The notes beneath the pieces are model-generated. The model searched no databases. It saw only the letters and a list, made by a program, of their open reading frames with translations, and was not told the origin of the DNA. From NCBI GenBank assembly GCA_963826795.1, contig CAWGYT010000010.1:310001-374000 (forward strand): DNA of 64,000 nt, read 5' to 3'. A program made the translations under genes and the position numbers. This DNA comes from CAWGYT01 sp963826795. GTDB taxonomy: Bacteria; Planctomycetota; Planctomycetia; Pirellulales; Pirellulaceae. Below, one piece after another: positions 11,385-22,165 of the stretch (positions within the stretch are counted from its first letter, which is position 1; each line of letters starts with the position of its first letter).

Positions 11385-12755
11385 ATGACGTCGATGAATA
11401 CTCACCCGCTTCAGATCCAACGGATTGACACGCGTCAGGGGGACGTCGAAAGGGCGCTCAGGGACCTCCGCGAGCGACTGAGTCCGCGCGGCAACGTCGT
11501 CAGTGCCGCCGGGCGGCAACGGACGGTCGAAGTCTTCGGCGCGCCGCTGACTCCCCAAGAAGTTGTCCAGCGGATTTGCGGTGAGGTACGCGAAGACGGG
11601 TTGCCCGCGGTGCTTCGCTACACCCAGCGATTGGATCGAGTTGATCTGACAGCCGAGACCATGCGGGTGAGCGCCGAGGAGCTGCGGGCCGCCCACGACC
11701 AGGCAGCACCCGAGTTTCTCGAGACGCTGCGGAGAATTCGGCAGAACATCCTGGAGTTCCAGCAGGCGATTCTTCACAAGAACGTCGAGCTGAAACGCGA
11801 GGGCGTCGTGTTGCGACAGCGCGACGTCCCCCTGCGACGGATCGGAGTCTGTGTGCCGGGGGGGGCCGCCGCCTATCCCTCGACGGTTCTGATGACGGCC
11901 GTTCCGGCCCAAGCAGCCGGCGTGTCCGAGATCGTCGTCGTGGCGCCGCCGACACCTTTCGGCGGATTCAATCCCGACCTGCTGGCGACATGCCACGAGT
12001 TGGGGATCAAGGAGGTCTACCGAATCGGAGGGGCGCAAGCCGTGGCGGCCTTGGCCTACGGCGTCGAAAATCTTCCGGGTGTTGACAAAATCGTGGGCCC
12101 GGGGAATCTGTTCGTGGCCCTCGCGAAGCAATTCGTCTACGGGGTCGTCGACATCGACTCAATCGCGGGCCCGAGCGAGGTCGTGGTCCTGGCCGATCAG
12201 GACGCGCCCTCCAAGTTCCTTGCCGCCGATCTCCTGGCTCAGGCCGAACATGCGCCCGGGGCCAGTGTCTTGATCGCTTGGCAAGACGGTGTGATCGAAC
12301 GCTTGCAGCATGAACTGGAACGACAAGTCGCCACGCTCTCGCGCAGCGAATTGACGATTCAGAGCCTTCAGGAATTCGGCGCCTTGATCCGGACCAAGGA
12401 TTCCCGAGAGGCGTGTGAGGTGACCGATTTGATCGCCCCCGAGCATTTGCACATCGCCACGGCGGATGCGGCGGACTTGGCCGGTCGGATTCGCAATGCG
12501 GGCGCCACGTTCTTGGGATACTATTCACCGGTCGCATTGGGAGACTACGCGGCGGGGCCGTCTCACGTTCTACCCACCGGCGGAACCGCCCGATGGGCCA
12601 GCGGGCTCTCGGCGAACGACTTTCTCCGGTCCGGCAGCGTGATTGAATACTCCGCTCGGGCGCTTGGCGAAATCGCAGCCGACGTTCAGTTGATGGCCGA
12701 CAAGGAGGGCCTGACCGCGCATCGAGCCAGTATTGACGTCCGTCTGGATCCATGA
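11385..12755 (+). CDS. hisD: Histidinol dehydrogenase
   Basis: HisD carries out the last two oxidations of histidine synthesis, from histidinol to histidine, with NAD and zinc. The 456-residue protein has the family motifs VCVPGGAAAYPSTVLMTAVP, RIGGAQAVAALAYG, KIVGPGNLFVALAK, SIAGPSEVVVLAD, LLAQAEHAPGA (zinc/substrate His region), IAPEHLHI and SHVLPTGGTARWASGL. There are two possible ATG starts, 11385 and 11394, and nothing decides between them. hisC starts 69 bases downstream on the same strand and hisB follows, so D-C-B form a partial his operon in the usual order. Confidence 0.97.
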   Translation: MTSMNTHPLQIQRIDTRQGDVERALRDLRERLSPRGNVVSAAGRQRTVEVFGAPLTPQEVVQRICGEVREDGLPAVLRYTQRLDRVDLTAETMRVSAEELRAAHDQAAPEFLETLRRIRQNILEFQQAILHKNVELKREGVVLRQRDVPLRRIGVCVPGGAAAYPSTVLMTAVPAQAAGVSEIVVVAPPTPFGGFNPDLLATCHELGIKEVYRIGGAQAVAALAYGVENLPGVDKIVGPGNLFVALAKQFVYGVVDIDSIAGPSEVVVLADQDAPSKFLAADLLAQAEHAPGASVLIAWQDGVIERLQHELERQVATLSRSELTIQSLQEFGALIRTKDSREACEVTDLIAPEHLHIATADAADLAGRIRNAGATFLGYYSPVALGDYAAGPSHVLPTGGTARWASGLSANDFLRSGSVIEYSARALGEIAADVQLMADKEGLTAHRASIDVRLDP

Positions 12756-12824
12756 CGCGATCCCCGCTCGGTGAACTGGCTCCCGCCGACTTTTTATTTC
12801 CTGGTCTACCCAAGGCAACTCCCC

Positions 12825-13869
12825 ATGAGCTTTGTGCGTCCTGAAATCGCCCGCATGGCCGGCTACGTCCCTGGAGAACAGCCACAGGCGGGTAAATTTA
12901 TCAAGCTCAATACGAACGAGAACCCGTACCCTCCGTCGACGCGTGCCGTTCAGGCGATCCAGCACGCCGCGACCCAGTTGACCCGCTACCCGGACTCGCT
13001 GGCCGATGCGTTTCGAATCCTGCGCCGCCGCCTTGTGGGGAGTCGAAAAGGACTGGATCTTGTGCGGCAATGGAAGCGACGACATCCTCACCATCCTGAC
13101 CCGCGCCTTTGTTGGGTCCGAGCAATCGTTGAGGCTGCCTTATCCCAGCTACGTGTTGTATCGAACGCTGGCTGAGATCCAGGGCGCCCGCTTCGAGGAG
13201 GTTCATTTCCAGCCCGATTGGACGTTGGGCGATGACTTCGAACGAGCCACGGCGAACCTGAAGCTCGCGTTTCTACCCAACCCCAACAGTCCCTCCGGAA
13301 CCATTTTGCCGCCGGATCGCGTTCTGCGGCTGGCCGAGGCACTCCCCTGCCCTTTGGTGGTTGACGAGGCCTATGCGGACTTTGCGGATCAGAACTGCGT
13401 GTCGCTGGTGACGCGACACGACAACATCCTGGTCACTCGGTCGCTGAGCAAGGCCTACGGGCTGGCAGGGTTGCGATTCGGCTACGTGATCGCGCCGCCA
13501 AATCTGATCGCGGAATTGGCCAAGGTCAAGGATTCCTACAACTGCGACTCGCTCTCGATCGCCGGAGCGACGGCGGCTCTCGATGACCAGGAATGGCTGA
13601 TCGACAATCGCCGGCGAATCCTCGCCACGCGCGACCTGTTGACCCGCTCGATGCAAGAGCTCGGATTCTCCGTACAACCGTCGCAGGCGAATTTCGTTTG
13701 GTGCACCCATGCGAGCCAACCGCTTCGCCCAATCTACGAAGGACTGAAAGAGCAGCGAATCCTGGTCCGATACATGCAGTATCCTGAATGGGGCGACGGC
13801 CTGAGGATCTCGGTCGGAACGGACGATCAAATCGCCGCCTGCCTCGCCCTCATCCAGCGCATGATTTGA
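12825..13869 (+). CDS. hisC: Histidinol-phosphate aminotransferase, interrupted by one frameshift near 13016
   Basis: HisC converts imidazole-acetol phosphate to histidinol phosphate using glutamate and PLP. The start at 12825 gives MSFVRPEIARMAGYVPGEQP, then KLNTNENPYPPSTRAVQAI and LTRYPDSLADAFR. The frame is then lost, and homology resumes one frame over as CAAALWGVEKDWILCGNGSDD. Removing one base from the CGAATCC stretch at 13014-13020 rejoins them as ADAFRSCAAALWGVE. Downstream are LRLPYPSYVLYRT, AFLPNPNSPSGTI, LVVDEAYADFAD and VTRSLSKAYGLAGLRFGYVI, with the PLP lysine in SLSKAYG. Both halves are otherwise intact with no further stops, which points to a sequence indel rather than a dead gene. 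It sits between hisD and hisB on the same strand. Confidence 0.92.
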
Positions 13870-13898
13870 ATGCAAGTCGCGTCCCGCGCGAAAACGCA

Positions 13899-13952
13899 AC
13901 TCGCCGACAGAAACTCGCCGACAGAAACTCGCCGACAGAAACTCGCCGACAA
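13899..13952. repeat. Tandem repeat of a 14-bp unit, just under 4 copies, in the hisC-hisB spacer
   Basis: The unit ACTCGCCGACAGAA is repeated head to tail at 13899, 13913, 13927 and, incompletely, 13941. It occupies the spacer between the hisC stop (13869) and the hisB start (14007). A simple length-variable repeat is the most likely reading; a role in hisB expression is untested. Confidence 0.85.
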
Positions 13953-14006
13953 CGGGATCCTGACTCGGACCTCCACCACAAACCGCCAGCGAGCAACCCA
14001 GCGCCC

Positions 14007-14600
14007 ATGACCGCTCGACAAACACAAATCGACCGCCGCACGGGAGAAACGTCAATTCAATTGGCGTTGAACCTCGACGGTCAGGGAACAAGTCGCATCG
14101 AAACGGGCGTGGGATTTTTGAATCATATGCTCGACCTGTTCTGCCGACATGCGGTTGTCGACTTAACGATCCAGGCCCAGGGTGACCTGAACGTCGACTC
14201 GCACCACACGGTAGAAGACGTCGGCATTTGCCTCGGGCAGGCGGTGAAACAGGCGGTCGGCGACAAGGCCGGAATTCGTCGTTACGGGGCGTGTACGCTT
14301 CCCATGGATGAGACGTTAGTGACCTCGGCCCTCGATCTCAGCGGTCGTCCCTTCCTGGTGTTTCAGGCGGCGTTCCCGTCATCGAAAGTTGGCGATTTCG
14401 ACACCGAATTGGTCCAAGAATTCTGGCAGGCGTTCGCCAGCCACGGACAGTTGAATCTCCATGTGATCCTGCACCACGGTCAGAACAGCCACCACATCAG
14501 CGAAGCGATCTTCAAGGCGACGGCCCGCGCGTTGCGGCAAGCCGTCGAACGAGATCCGCGTCAGATGGGCATTCCCAGCACCAAGGGGACGCTCGGTTGA
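14007..14600 (+). CDS. hisB: Imidazoleglycerol-phosphate dehydratase
   Basis: This manganese enzyme dehydrates imidazoleglycerol phosphate in histidine synthesis. The start at 14007 gives MTARQTQIDRRTGETSIQLA and a 197-residue protein, the size of the monofunctional IGPD. It shows the two metal-binding His-rich motifs, GFLNHMLDLFCRHAVVDL with DSHHTVEDVGICLGQA, and near the end HHGQNSHHISEAIFKATARA, plus the family substrate loop RYGACTLPMDETLV. There is no histidinol-phosphatase domain. It is the last of the three his genes here; the 137-base spacer before it carries a 14-bp tandem repeat. The next gene is convergent. Confidence 0.97.
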   Translation: MTARQTQIDRRTGETSIQLALNLDGQGTSRIETGVGFLNHMLDLFCRHAVVDLTIQAQGDLNVDSHHTVEDVGICLGQAVKQAVGDKAGIRRYGACTLPMDETLVTSALDLSGRPFLVFQAAFPSSKVGDFDTELVQEFWQAFASHGQLNLHVILHHGQNSHHISEAIFKATARALRQAVERDPRQMGIPSTKGTLG

Positions 14601-14662
14601 TTCCGCCAGGGCGCCACAAGGGAATGTCCGAGACAGGCAGCGGAAGGGACTCGGGAGTTTTC

Positions 14663-17600
14663 TTATTCAGACATGTCGGTGTCTAAATCCATGCCGTCCG
14701 CCTCCGCCGCGACCAGCACGGCATTAAGCGGCTCGGTTGAGAGTTCTGAAAAGATCAGATCGCGCTCGAGCAACAGCAGGCTGCGCTTGCGTGACTCTGC
14801 CGCGGGGGACTCCTTCGCATCGACCCAGGTGTCCGCGCTTCCATCGTCGGGGGTCCGTTCTTGCCGCGAGTTCAGCGCTGCCGCAATCCGCTGCGAATCC
14901 AGGCGCGGGGCGGGGATCGCCGCCGCCACGTAGCCTCCCTGTTGGAAGGCGTAAACGAGGTCAAGCGAAGTGAAGTCGCCGTCCCCATCCCAATCGCCTT
15001 CTTGGTACGTCGAGTTGCCGGGAACACCATCTTCGTACTCGCCGGCCTGAAAAACCGCCACCAGGTCACTGGTCCCGAAAACCCCATCGCCGTCCACATC
15101 GCCCACGCGAAGCGGCCCCTCAAGGCTTCCGGGCGTGCCGCCAATCACGCGGCTTGCCTGCCAACTGGACGGATCATTCCAACGCTCCAGATCAACGAGC
15201 GACGCGTCGACGATCTCCAGCGACATCCCGGCTCCGTCCGTCGCGGGATACCAATCATCCTGGTAGCGAAACTGCTGGATGACATCCGTACCTGAGACCA
15301 GCGTGATCGTTTCCGAACTGTTCGACAATCCGCCCGACCACTGACCGGCCACCAAGATCCCGCTGCCGTAACGGTGGCCGAACGCCTCGACCTCTTCGAC
15401 GACGACGACACGCTGTCCGGGCAGCAGCCAGGTCACATCGCCGTCAGCAAAACGAAAGTCGATACCGTTTTCCTCTGCTCCGACGATCAGACGCTCAAAC
15501 GCGATCTCCGACAGATCAATGGTCTGCGACGAAATGTTTACCAGCTCGATAAACTCGAAATCGTCTTGATCGTTGAACCCCGCCGCAATCTCAGCCGGAC
15601 TTGGCGCTGCGGGATGGTAGTGGAGTTCCGAAACGCGAAGGTTATCGCTTCCCGCCGCAACAAGATCGACGAAGAATGTCGCGCGGTCAATCGCACTCCA
15701 GTCTTCTCCATTCAGGGCTCGCACGGTGACGGTCGTCACGCCGCTGACCGGAAACTCGCCAATATACTCCCGCGCGGAAGCACTCAACCCGCCGCCGATG
15801 CGGCGCGGATCGCTGCCGTCGAGAGTGTAGTAGATGGTGCCACCGGCCGCCGATAGCGTCACTCGGTCCCCGGAGCCGATCGTGCCCCCGCGTTGCCCGA
15901 AGCGGGGAACCTCCGTATCCGGATAAAGGTCAACTTGCTTGAACAGATTCAGCAACTCGGCCGTTCGCCGTGGGAACCAAGTCGTCATCAGCCGATCAAA
16001 CTCGCGCTGCCATTCCGCATCACGCGTGTAGGGCGTCGACCGATGCTGGTCACCCCAGCGAGCACTCTCGCCGATCAAGGCATCATAGATCGCGTTGGTC
16101 AGCTCGACGTAGCGGGCCGCCGGCACATTCCGTTCAGGGTGTTCCGGATCCCATGCGGGATGATCCGGATCGACGTACAACGCGCCGCCATTGAACAGAT
16201 GCTCGTGAACTCGGTCGGCGAACATCAATCGAAACTCGGCGCTATCCCGCAGGCCGCGCATCAGCGCTGCCACACCTTGATAGTTGTTAATCAGACCCAC
16301 GCCTTGCTGACTTCGCAGCAGAAGCGACCATTCCGCGTCCCACAAGAAGAACTTGAACCCCTCGCTATCGGGACTGTTCTCGCGGCCGAAGTAGTAATTC
16401 TTGAAGGGCCAATCATTGTTGCCCCCGTAGTAGTTCGTAATCAGGTAGTCCGCGTAGTTGACCGCATCCAGATACGCTGGCAAGTCGGGATCGTCCGTGC
16501 CGTCAGGTCGTCGCCCTAAGATCGCCATATAGGCGGCCGTTTTCTCTTCCTCGGTGTCCCCCGAGCGGATGTCGTTCGCCAGTCTTGTCGTGGTCCGCCA
16601 GGAATCGAGCGAACGTCGCGCGCGATACGAGTCGCCTTCGGAATTGATGGCGGTGCCCGAATTCTGCCCATCCCAGGCGTAGGGTTCCGAACCAAAGTAG
16701 GCGGCGCCGAACGTTTCATCGGGGCGTTCGACGACGTTGTAGAGTCCCCAGTAAAAGCCGTTGATATAGAGATGCACATGCGTTCCGTGCGGCGCCGGTT
16801 GGCCCATCGCCAATTGCGTCCGCCGCAAAAACTCGTCGCGCATATTGCGGCTGCCCACCGGCATCACCCCACTGCCAGCCGTCGTTCGACTCCATTCGCA
16901 GCGTGAGCGTATCGAACTGCTGCACCGCGTCGTCGCCAAACAGCGGATAGTTCAGCTTGCCCTCGCCGTAGGTGGACTTAAACAACAATCGAAAGGACTT
17001 TTTGGGTGTTAGCCCAAAGCCGCGGAAAGCACCGCCCTGGATCCGGATTCCGGCATCGATGTGGAATCCCTCGGTTTCGTCGGGACGAATCAGTTCAACC
17101 GACGTCGGTCGCTCCCAGTTGGACCCGGAACTTGTCGGATTCGCGTAGATCCCGCGGGTCCCAAACATGTCGTCGATATTCATCACCAGCGACAGCGTGG
17201 GGATCGCCGTGAGCGACTGCTGGATGATCTGCTTCGCCTGGTCCACTGACAGGTTGCGGTCGCCGGCGATCAGGGGAAACTGGCTTTCCGCATCCAGGCC
17301 GTAGTCCGCGGCATTGCTTCCCCACCTGGCGGGAAAGCCGGCGGCGAGCGCGGCCTGAGTGTCCTGCTCCACCACGTCGGTCAGGAAGAAATAGGAGTGA
17401 GTTGTCGTCTCCGACGGCACCAAGCCGTCGCCAAACGCGCGGGCTCGAATCGTGCTCGTCCGATCGATCGTCAGGGGAAGCTCGTACGGAATTCCGTTTG
17501 TTTCCGTAGGCAGCGAGCCGTCGGTGGTGTAGCGAATTTCGGCCGAGGGCGTCGCCGTCGTGATCGCCAGCTGGAATGGCGCCGAATAAAGTCCTCGCTC

Positions 17601-20144
17601 GACGCTGAACTGAGTGCTGGCAGCCAAACCGGTTCGCGCGTTCGCGTTCGCGGCGCCGGGCGTCGGAGTCACAAAGTACTGCCCTGCCCCGTCGTCGACG
17701 CGGCCGTAGGACACATGCGTCTGCTGCGGCGGATAGCCACCCTCGAAACCATCCAGCAGCTTTCCCTCGGCTCCGACCAATGCCAAATAGTCGCCACTCT
17801 GGCCCAGCTGGAAATTCGTATGCAACCAGCCGTGTTCATCCAACGCCGTCTCCGTGACGTCCAGCCCGGACGCAAACACAACCAGGAAACCATTCGGCTC
17901 AATCACCGTGCCCTGGGGAAATTGCCATTTGGCGAGGTTGCCCGAATCGTCGGTCAGATAGAGTCCGCCCAAATCCACAGGGGCAGAAATCAGATTGTGC
18001 AGTTCGATCCAATCGGGCGAGAGGACGGGCCCCACGAATTCGACAGCCGCGGAGGCTCGCACCCGCGTGCTCACCGTTTCGGCATTCGAGGCCATGAATT
18101 CGCTGATCGAAACCGGACGGTCGGTCACGGTGAAGGTGACGGTCGTTGGCAGGGACAGGTCCTCGCCGTCGGTCGCGCGATAGGTGAACGAATCCGTCCC
18201 GATGAACCCCACGGCCGGTCGATAGGTAAACGAGCCATCCCGAGCCAGATTGACCACGCCGTTGCTCGCCCCACGGACCAATTCGGCGCTCAGGGTCGGG
18301 CTCTCGACGTCGCGGTCGTTGACCAGCAACCCGATGTCGGGGGTTACCGTTAGCGTCTCGGCAGGCAGCGCGAAATAAAAGTCCTCCGCCGCGATCGGCA
18401 CGTCGTTCACTGCCTCAACGACAATCTGCACGAACGCGACCGTCGACGTATCCACGCCATCGCTGATCCGATACGAAAACAGATCATCGCCCGCATAGTC
18501 CTCATCCGGCAGATAGGAGAATGACCCGTCATCGGAAAAGGTTAATTGCCCGTGAAGCGGTGGCACGTCGAGAGTGGCGGTGAGCGAGTCGCCATCGGCG
18601 TCAAGATCATTGGCGAGCACACCATTGAGGGCGGATTTCACGAGCGGCACATCCTCCGTCGCGCGAAACTCGTCCGCGGCGGGGATCGGCGGCGTGTTCA
18701 CGACTAGCGTCACCGTGGCGGGCGCCGTGAGCGTCGTTTGATCGTTCACCCGGTAGGTAAAGGTCGTCGTGCCGGCAAATCCCTGGGCGTCATACTCGAA
18801 GGAGCCATCGGGATTCAAAATCAAGTGCCCCGAGGCGACATCCTGTTCCAGTTCGACCGTCAGCTCAACCTGATCGATGTTCGTGTCGTTTTTCAACAAG
18901 CCGTCCGTGCTGGAAACCGATAGCAGCTCCGAGGGCACCGCCTTGTAAGTGTCGGCGATCGCGGAGGGCGGATCATACTTCGGACGAATTTCGATCGTCA
19001 CGGTCCCCAGAACTTCGGAGTCGCGATAATCGCGGACGCGATAGGTGAACGTATCGGTCCCGAAGTAGTTCCGCTGGGGGCTGTAGAAGAATGAACCATT
19101 GGCTTGTAGGGCCAGACTGCCGTGTGCCGGGAGATCGACCAGCTCGGCGGTGAGCGGGTCACCGTCCGCATCGAAATCATTGGCAAGCACACCCGGCGCC
19201 GGGACCACGAAGAAGGTGAAATCTTCGTCCGTGACAAAGGTATCGTCCAGCGGTTGGGGAGGCGAATTGCGATAGAACGCGTCCAGTTCACTATAGAGCT
19301 GGGCCACCTCCGAGTCGCTGAGCGCCCCGTCGTAAACACGCACCTCGGCCAAGTCACCCGCGAAGGGACCGTCGCCGGAACGAAGCCGTCCAATGACCAT
19401 TTCAAACTTGCCGCGCATCGCGCTGCTGGCCCCGGTGACGGTGTCCACGGGCTGGTCATCCACGTAGATCGACATCCGGTCGCCCTGGCGGGTGAACGTC
19501 ACGAAATGCAGCTCCCCATCACTCAATCCCTCAGCGGCCGAATAGAGGGTTTTCGAAGGCTTGCCGAAGCCGTCCCCCATTCCCACGGCGACCTGCCCGC
19601 TCGCGTTCAGACTCAACCCCCAATCCGTGGCCAATCCGAGGCTGTTCGAATCGACGATCCCCGCATGTTGATACCACTCTCCGCCGTCGCCCGTCGTCGG
19701 GACTCCCTCGCTGGAAAAGACGGCGACCAAGCTGAAGTCATCGCGATAAGACATCGGACTGTCGTCGCGGGAGATCGTGAGCGAGTCCGGGCCATCGGCG
19801 GGATCGAAGCGGACCATCGCTCGTCCGCTGCGAGCGTCCTGGATCAGGGTCGGAGTTCCGCTGGCCGTCGCCGCGATCGACTGTGTGGCATCGGCCCACG
19901 TCGCCACCGAGTCGCCGGCGGAGTACAGTGCCGTCAAGTCCTCCGCGGCCCAATGCCCAATCAGGTCCGCGGCCAGCAATTCGCGCGACTCCAGGCCCTC
20001 GACGAACCCGCGCCGGAGACCCAGTCCGCGCCGGAGACTCAGTCCGGACCGAGCCGTTTTCCGACCTCGGTCCGGTCTCCCACCACGACTTCGCCCGTCC
20101 AGACCGCAAAACTCCCGACAAATCCGCTGCCCGCTGTGATTCAT
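14663..20144 (-). CDS. Giant surface protein: LamG-like, cadherin-like repeats, LTD, CotH kinase-like and dockerin-like parts (one frameshift near 16850)
   Basis: The N-terminus has the planctomycete export-type motif RRGFVEGLESRELLAADL. Next come a concanavalin/LamG-like region (DDFSLVAVFSSEGVP), then four or more cadherin/VCBS-like repeats of the LANDFDADGDPLTAELVD and GTDTFTYRVRDY kind, an LTD-like domain (SISEFMASNAETV), a chitobiase-like region (EIRYTTDGSLPTETNGIPY), and a CotH-like kinase domain (TLRMESNDGWQW, RDEFLRRTQLAMGQPAPHG, YINGFYWGLYNVVERPDE). The end has a second LTD-like domain and two EF-hand/dockerin-like loops (DVDGDGVFGTSDLV and DWDGDGDFTSLDLV). The frame breaks at about 16848-16858; one surplus base there fuses the halves. 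Altogether it is about 1,825 residues, certainly extracellular or wall-associated. The substrate or partner is unknown. Confidence 0.85.
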
Positions 20145-20681
20145 TTTTGATCGAGTCCGTCGCCCGTGATAGCGTGGCGGCGGCTCCGACGCAGCGTGCC
20201 GATCGCATTTCGTCGTTCATCGAATGGCCGGACACGCGGTTCCTCGAATGACGGCAACCCACAATGCGATCCAACAGGTGCTGCGACCGAATGGCGATCG
20301 CCGGGCGAGCGTTCGGCGAGCGACGACGCACATCACGGTGGCCGTCGCTGGCCCCGAATTAAGGCTCAGCCCGTCGACAGGGAGCCTTGCCGCCCCGACG
20401 ATTGGTTGGAAGAACCCATCGTAGCCGAAAGGCGCGTGCGTTGCCAGAAAGTCAATCCAATCAACGGGCGATTGCCGTCGGGAGTCCGGCGTGGGATCGC
20501 TCCGATTCGCGGCGGCGGATCGGGGTCAGCGGGCCCGGCGGTCGCGAAGTCGACTTCCTTTCCTTGCCCGCAGCCGATCGCGAAGGATGCCTGCGTGGCC
20601 TGTCCGGGACCAACAACCGCGTCCCCGGACGCGTGGTGCTGGTGCCGATCAGACGCGGCGGATCTCGCTTGATTGCAGCGC
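20145..20681. other. Intergenic stretch, no gene recognised
   Basis: About 540 bases lie between the start of the giant surface protein and the end of the phosphofructokinase gene. Open frames here have no family resemblance and no good ribosome site. It should hold the promoter of the minus-strand surface-protein gene. Confidence 0.6.
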
Positions 20682-21988
20682 CTAAGTATTGACGTAGGTT
20701 TCCATAAATCGCGCCAAGCGGTGGAAGTCGCTCTTCGGTTTGATGTAACGAACCACCGTCACCAGCGTTTCCGGATTGACTAGCTCAGCGAAATGAACGT
20801 AGTGCAAATCCAGCTGTCCGGAGACCGAAACCATGACGCCATCCAGCCCCTCCTCGACCAGCGCCGATACGCGCCGACGCCCAACTGACTGCCCAGCATG
20901 ACGTCGAAAGCATGCGGCTTGGCGCACCGGGATTCGTAACCCAGTTGGACCCCCGTCACTTTCCGGATCTTCCCGGTCGACTTCTCGTAGGCCTTCATCA
21001 GGTGCTTGGCGAACAACGGCCCGAGGCTCACATCAGCGATGGAGATATGACCGTGATCGTCGCGGGAGATACCCTGGAGATAGGCACTTGGCAACAGTTC
21101 GGCCAAGCCCTCTGCCAAGACAAACACGCCATAGTGCTTCCCCTCCTCTTCACGGACTTGCATGACCTTGACCATCCGGCCAATCACCTTGTCCATGTTC
21201 ATCACACGACGCGCGTGTGAGTTGCCTTCGGAATCCGTATAGGTCTCTTCAGCTTCGTAGTTGTCCGAGATATCCTCGACACTGATCACCAAGCTCGCCT
21301 CGCCCGCAATCGCAGCTCCATAAGAAAGCCAGCCGGCACTGCGACCCATCGTTTCGCAGAGGAAATAAGATCGCGAGGCCTCCGCGTCGAAAATCAAATT
21401 CCGGATCTCGCTGGCCAGGAATTCGACGGCGGTAAAATACCCAAACGTGAAATCGATCCCCATGTAGTCATTGTCGATCGTCTTGGGCAGGTGAACGATC
21501 GGGATCCGAGCGGAACCCGGCGGCAATCGATCCTGGAACATCTTGAACTTGTTGGCGGTCTTCAGCGTGTCATCACCGCCGATCGAGATCAGGGCGTCAA
21601 TTTCGAGCGATCGCAGCGCCTCGTAGACTCGACGCAGCGGCGCCGAACGTTCCGGGTCGTCGAGGTGTTCGGGCGCGGTGACGTCCTTGCCCGGGTTGGT
21701 GCGGGCAGTGCCTAACATGATGCCCTGAGAATTCCGGGTTCGTTTCAGAGCAGCCGCGTCGAGCACCTTGTAGTGAAGCCCGACTTGCATCGGGTGGTCC
21801 GGGCCGTACTCCACGAGATTCGAGTAGCCATGCAGAATTCCGCAAACTTCGATACCCTGGCGGAGAAATGAAACCGCGGCGGTGGAAATCACGGCATTGG
21901 CCGCTGGGGCCGGGCCGCCGGCGAACAGGATACCGACGCGGCGGATGGAAGTCTTTTTGTCACTCGTGCTGGAAGCAGAGGCATTCAT
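20682..21988 (-). CDS. Pyrophosphate-type 6-phosphofructokinase, interrupted by one frameshift near 20864
   Basis: PFK phosphorylates fructose 6-phosphate in glycolysis. The donor can be read from two sites: GGDDT, where a second Asp replaces the Gly of ATP enzymes, and PKTIDND, where Lys replaces the Gly. Both are established markers of pyrophosphate-dependent enzymes, which also run in reverse. Other motifs are GILFAGGPAPAANAVIS (donor loop), CETMGRSAGWLSYGAAIA and VLAEGLAELLP. The main frame stays coherent to LGSQLGVGAYR, then turns into WSRRGW. A second frame continues ALVEEGLDGVMVSVSGQLD to the end METYVNT. One additional G in the short run at 20864-20866 rejoins them as GAYRALVEEG. The rebuilt length is about 435 residues. 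It lies 177 bases downstream of accC on the same strand. Confidence 0.92.
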
Positions 21989-22165
21989 ATGACGGTTCCC
22001 AAGTGTTTGAAACTCGTGTCCTTACGAGGAACGTGACCAGGGCACCGTTCGCCTGGGGTTACCCCAACCCGCGTCCCGGCGAGAAGCCGCCGTCCCGCTG
22101 GCCGGATTTTACCGATCCGGCCGCATCTTTCCAAGGACGCCCCTCGAGAAGATTACACGAGAAGA

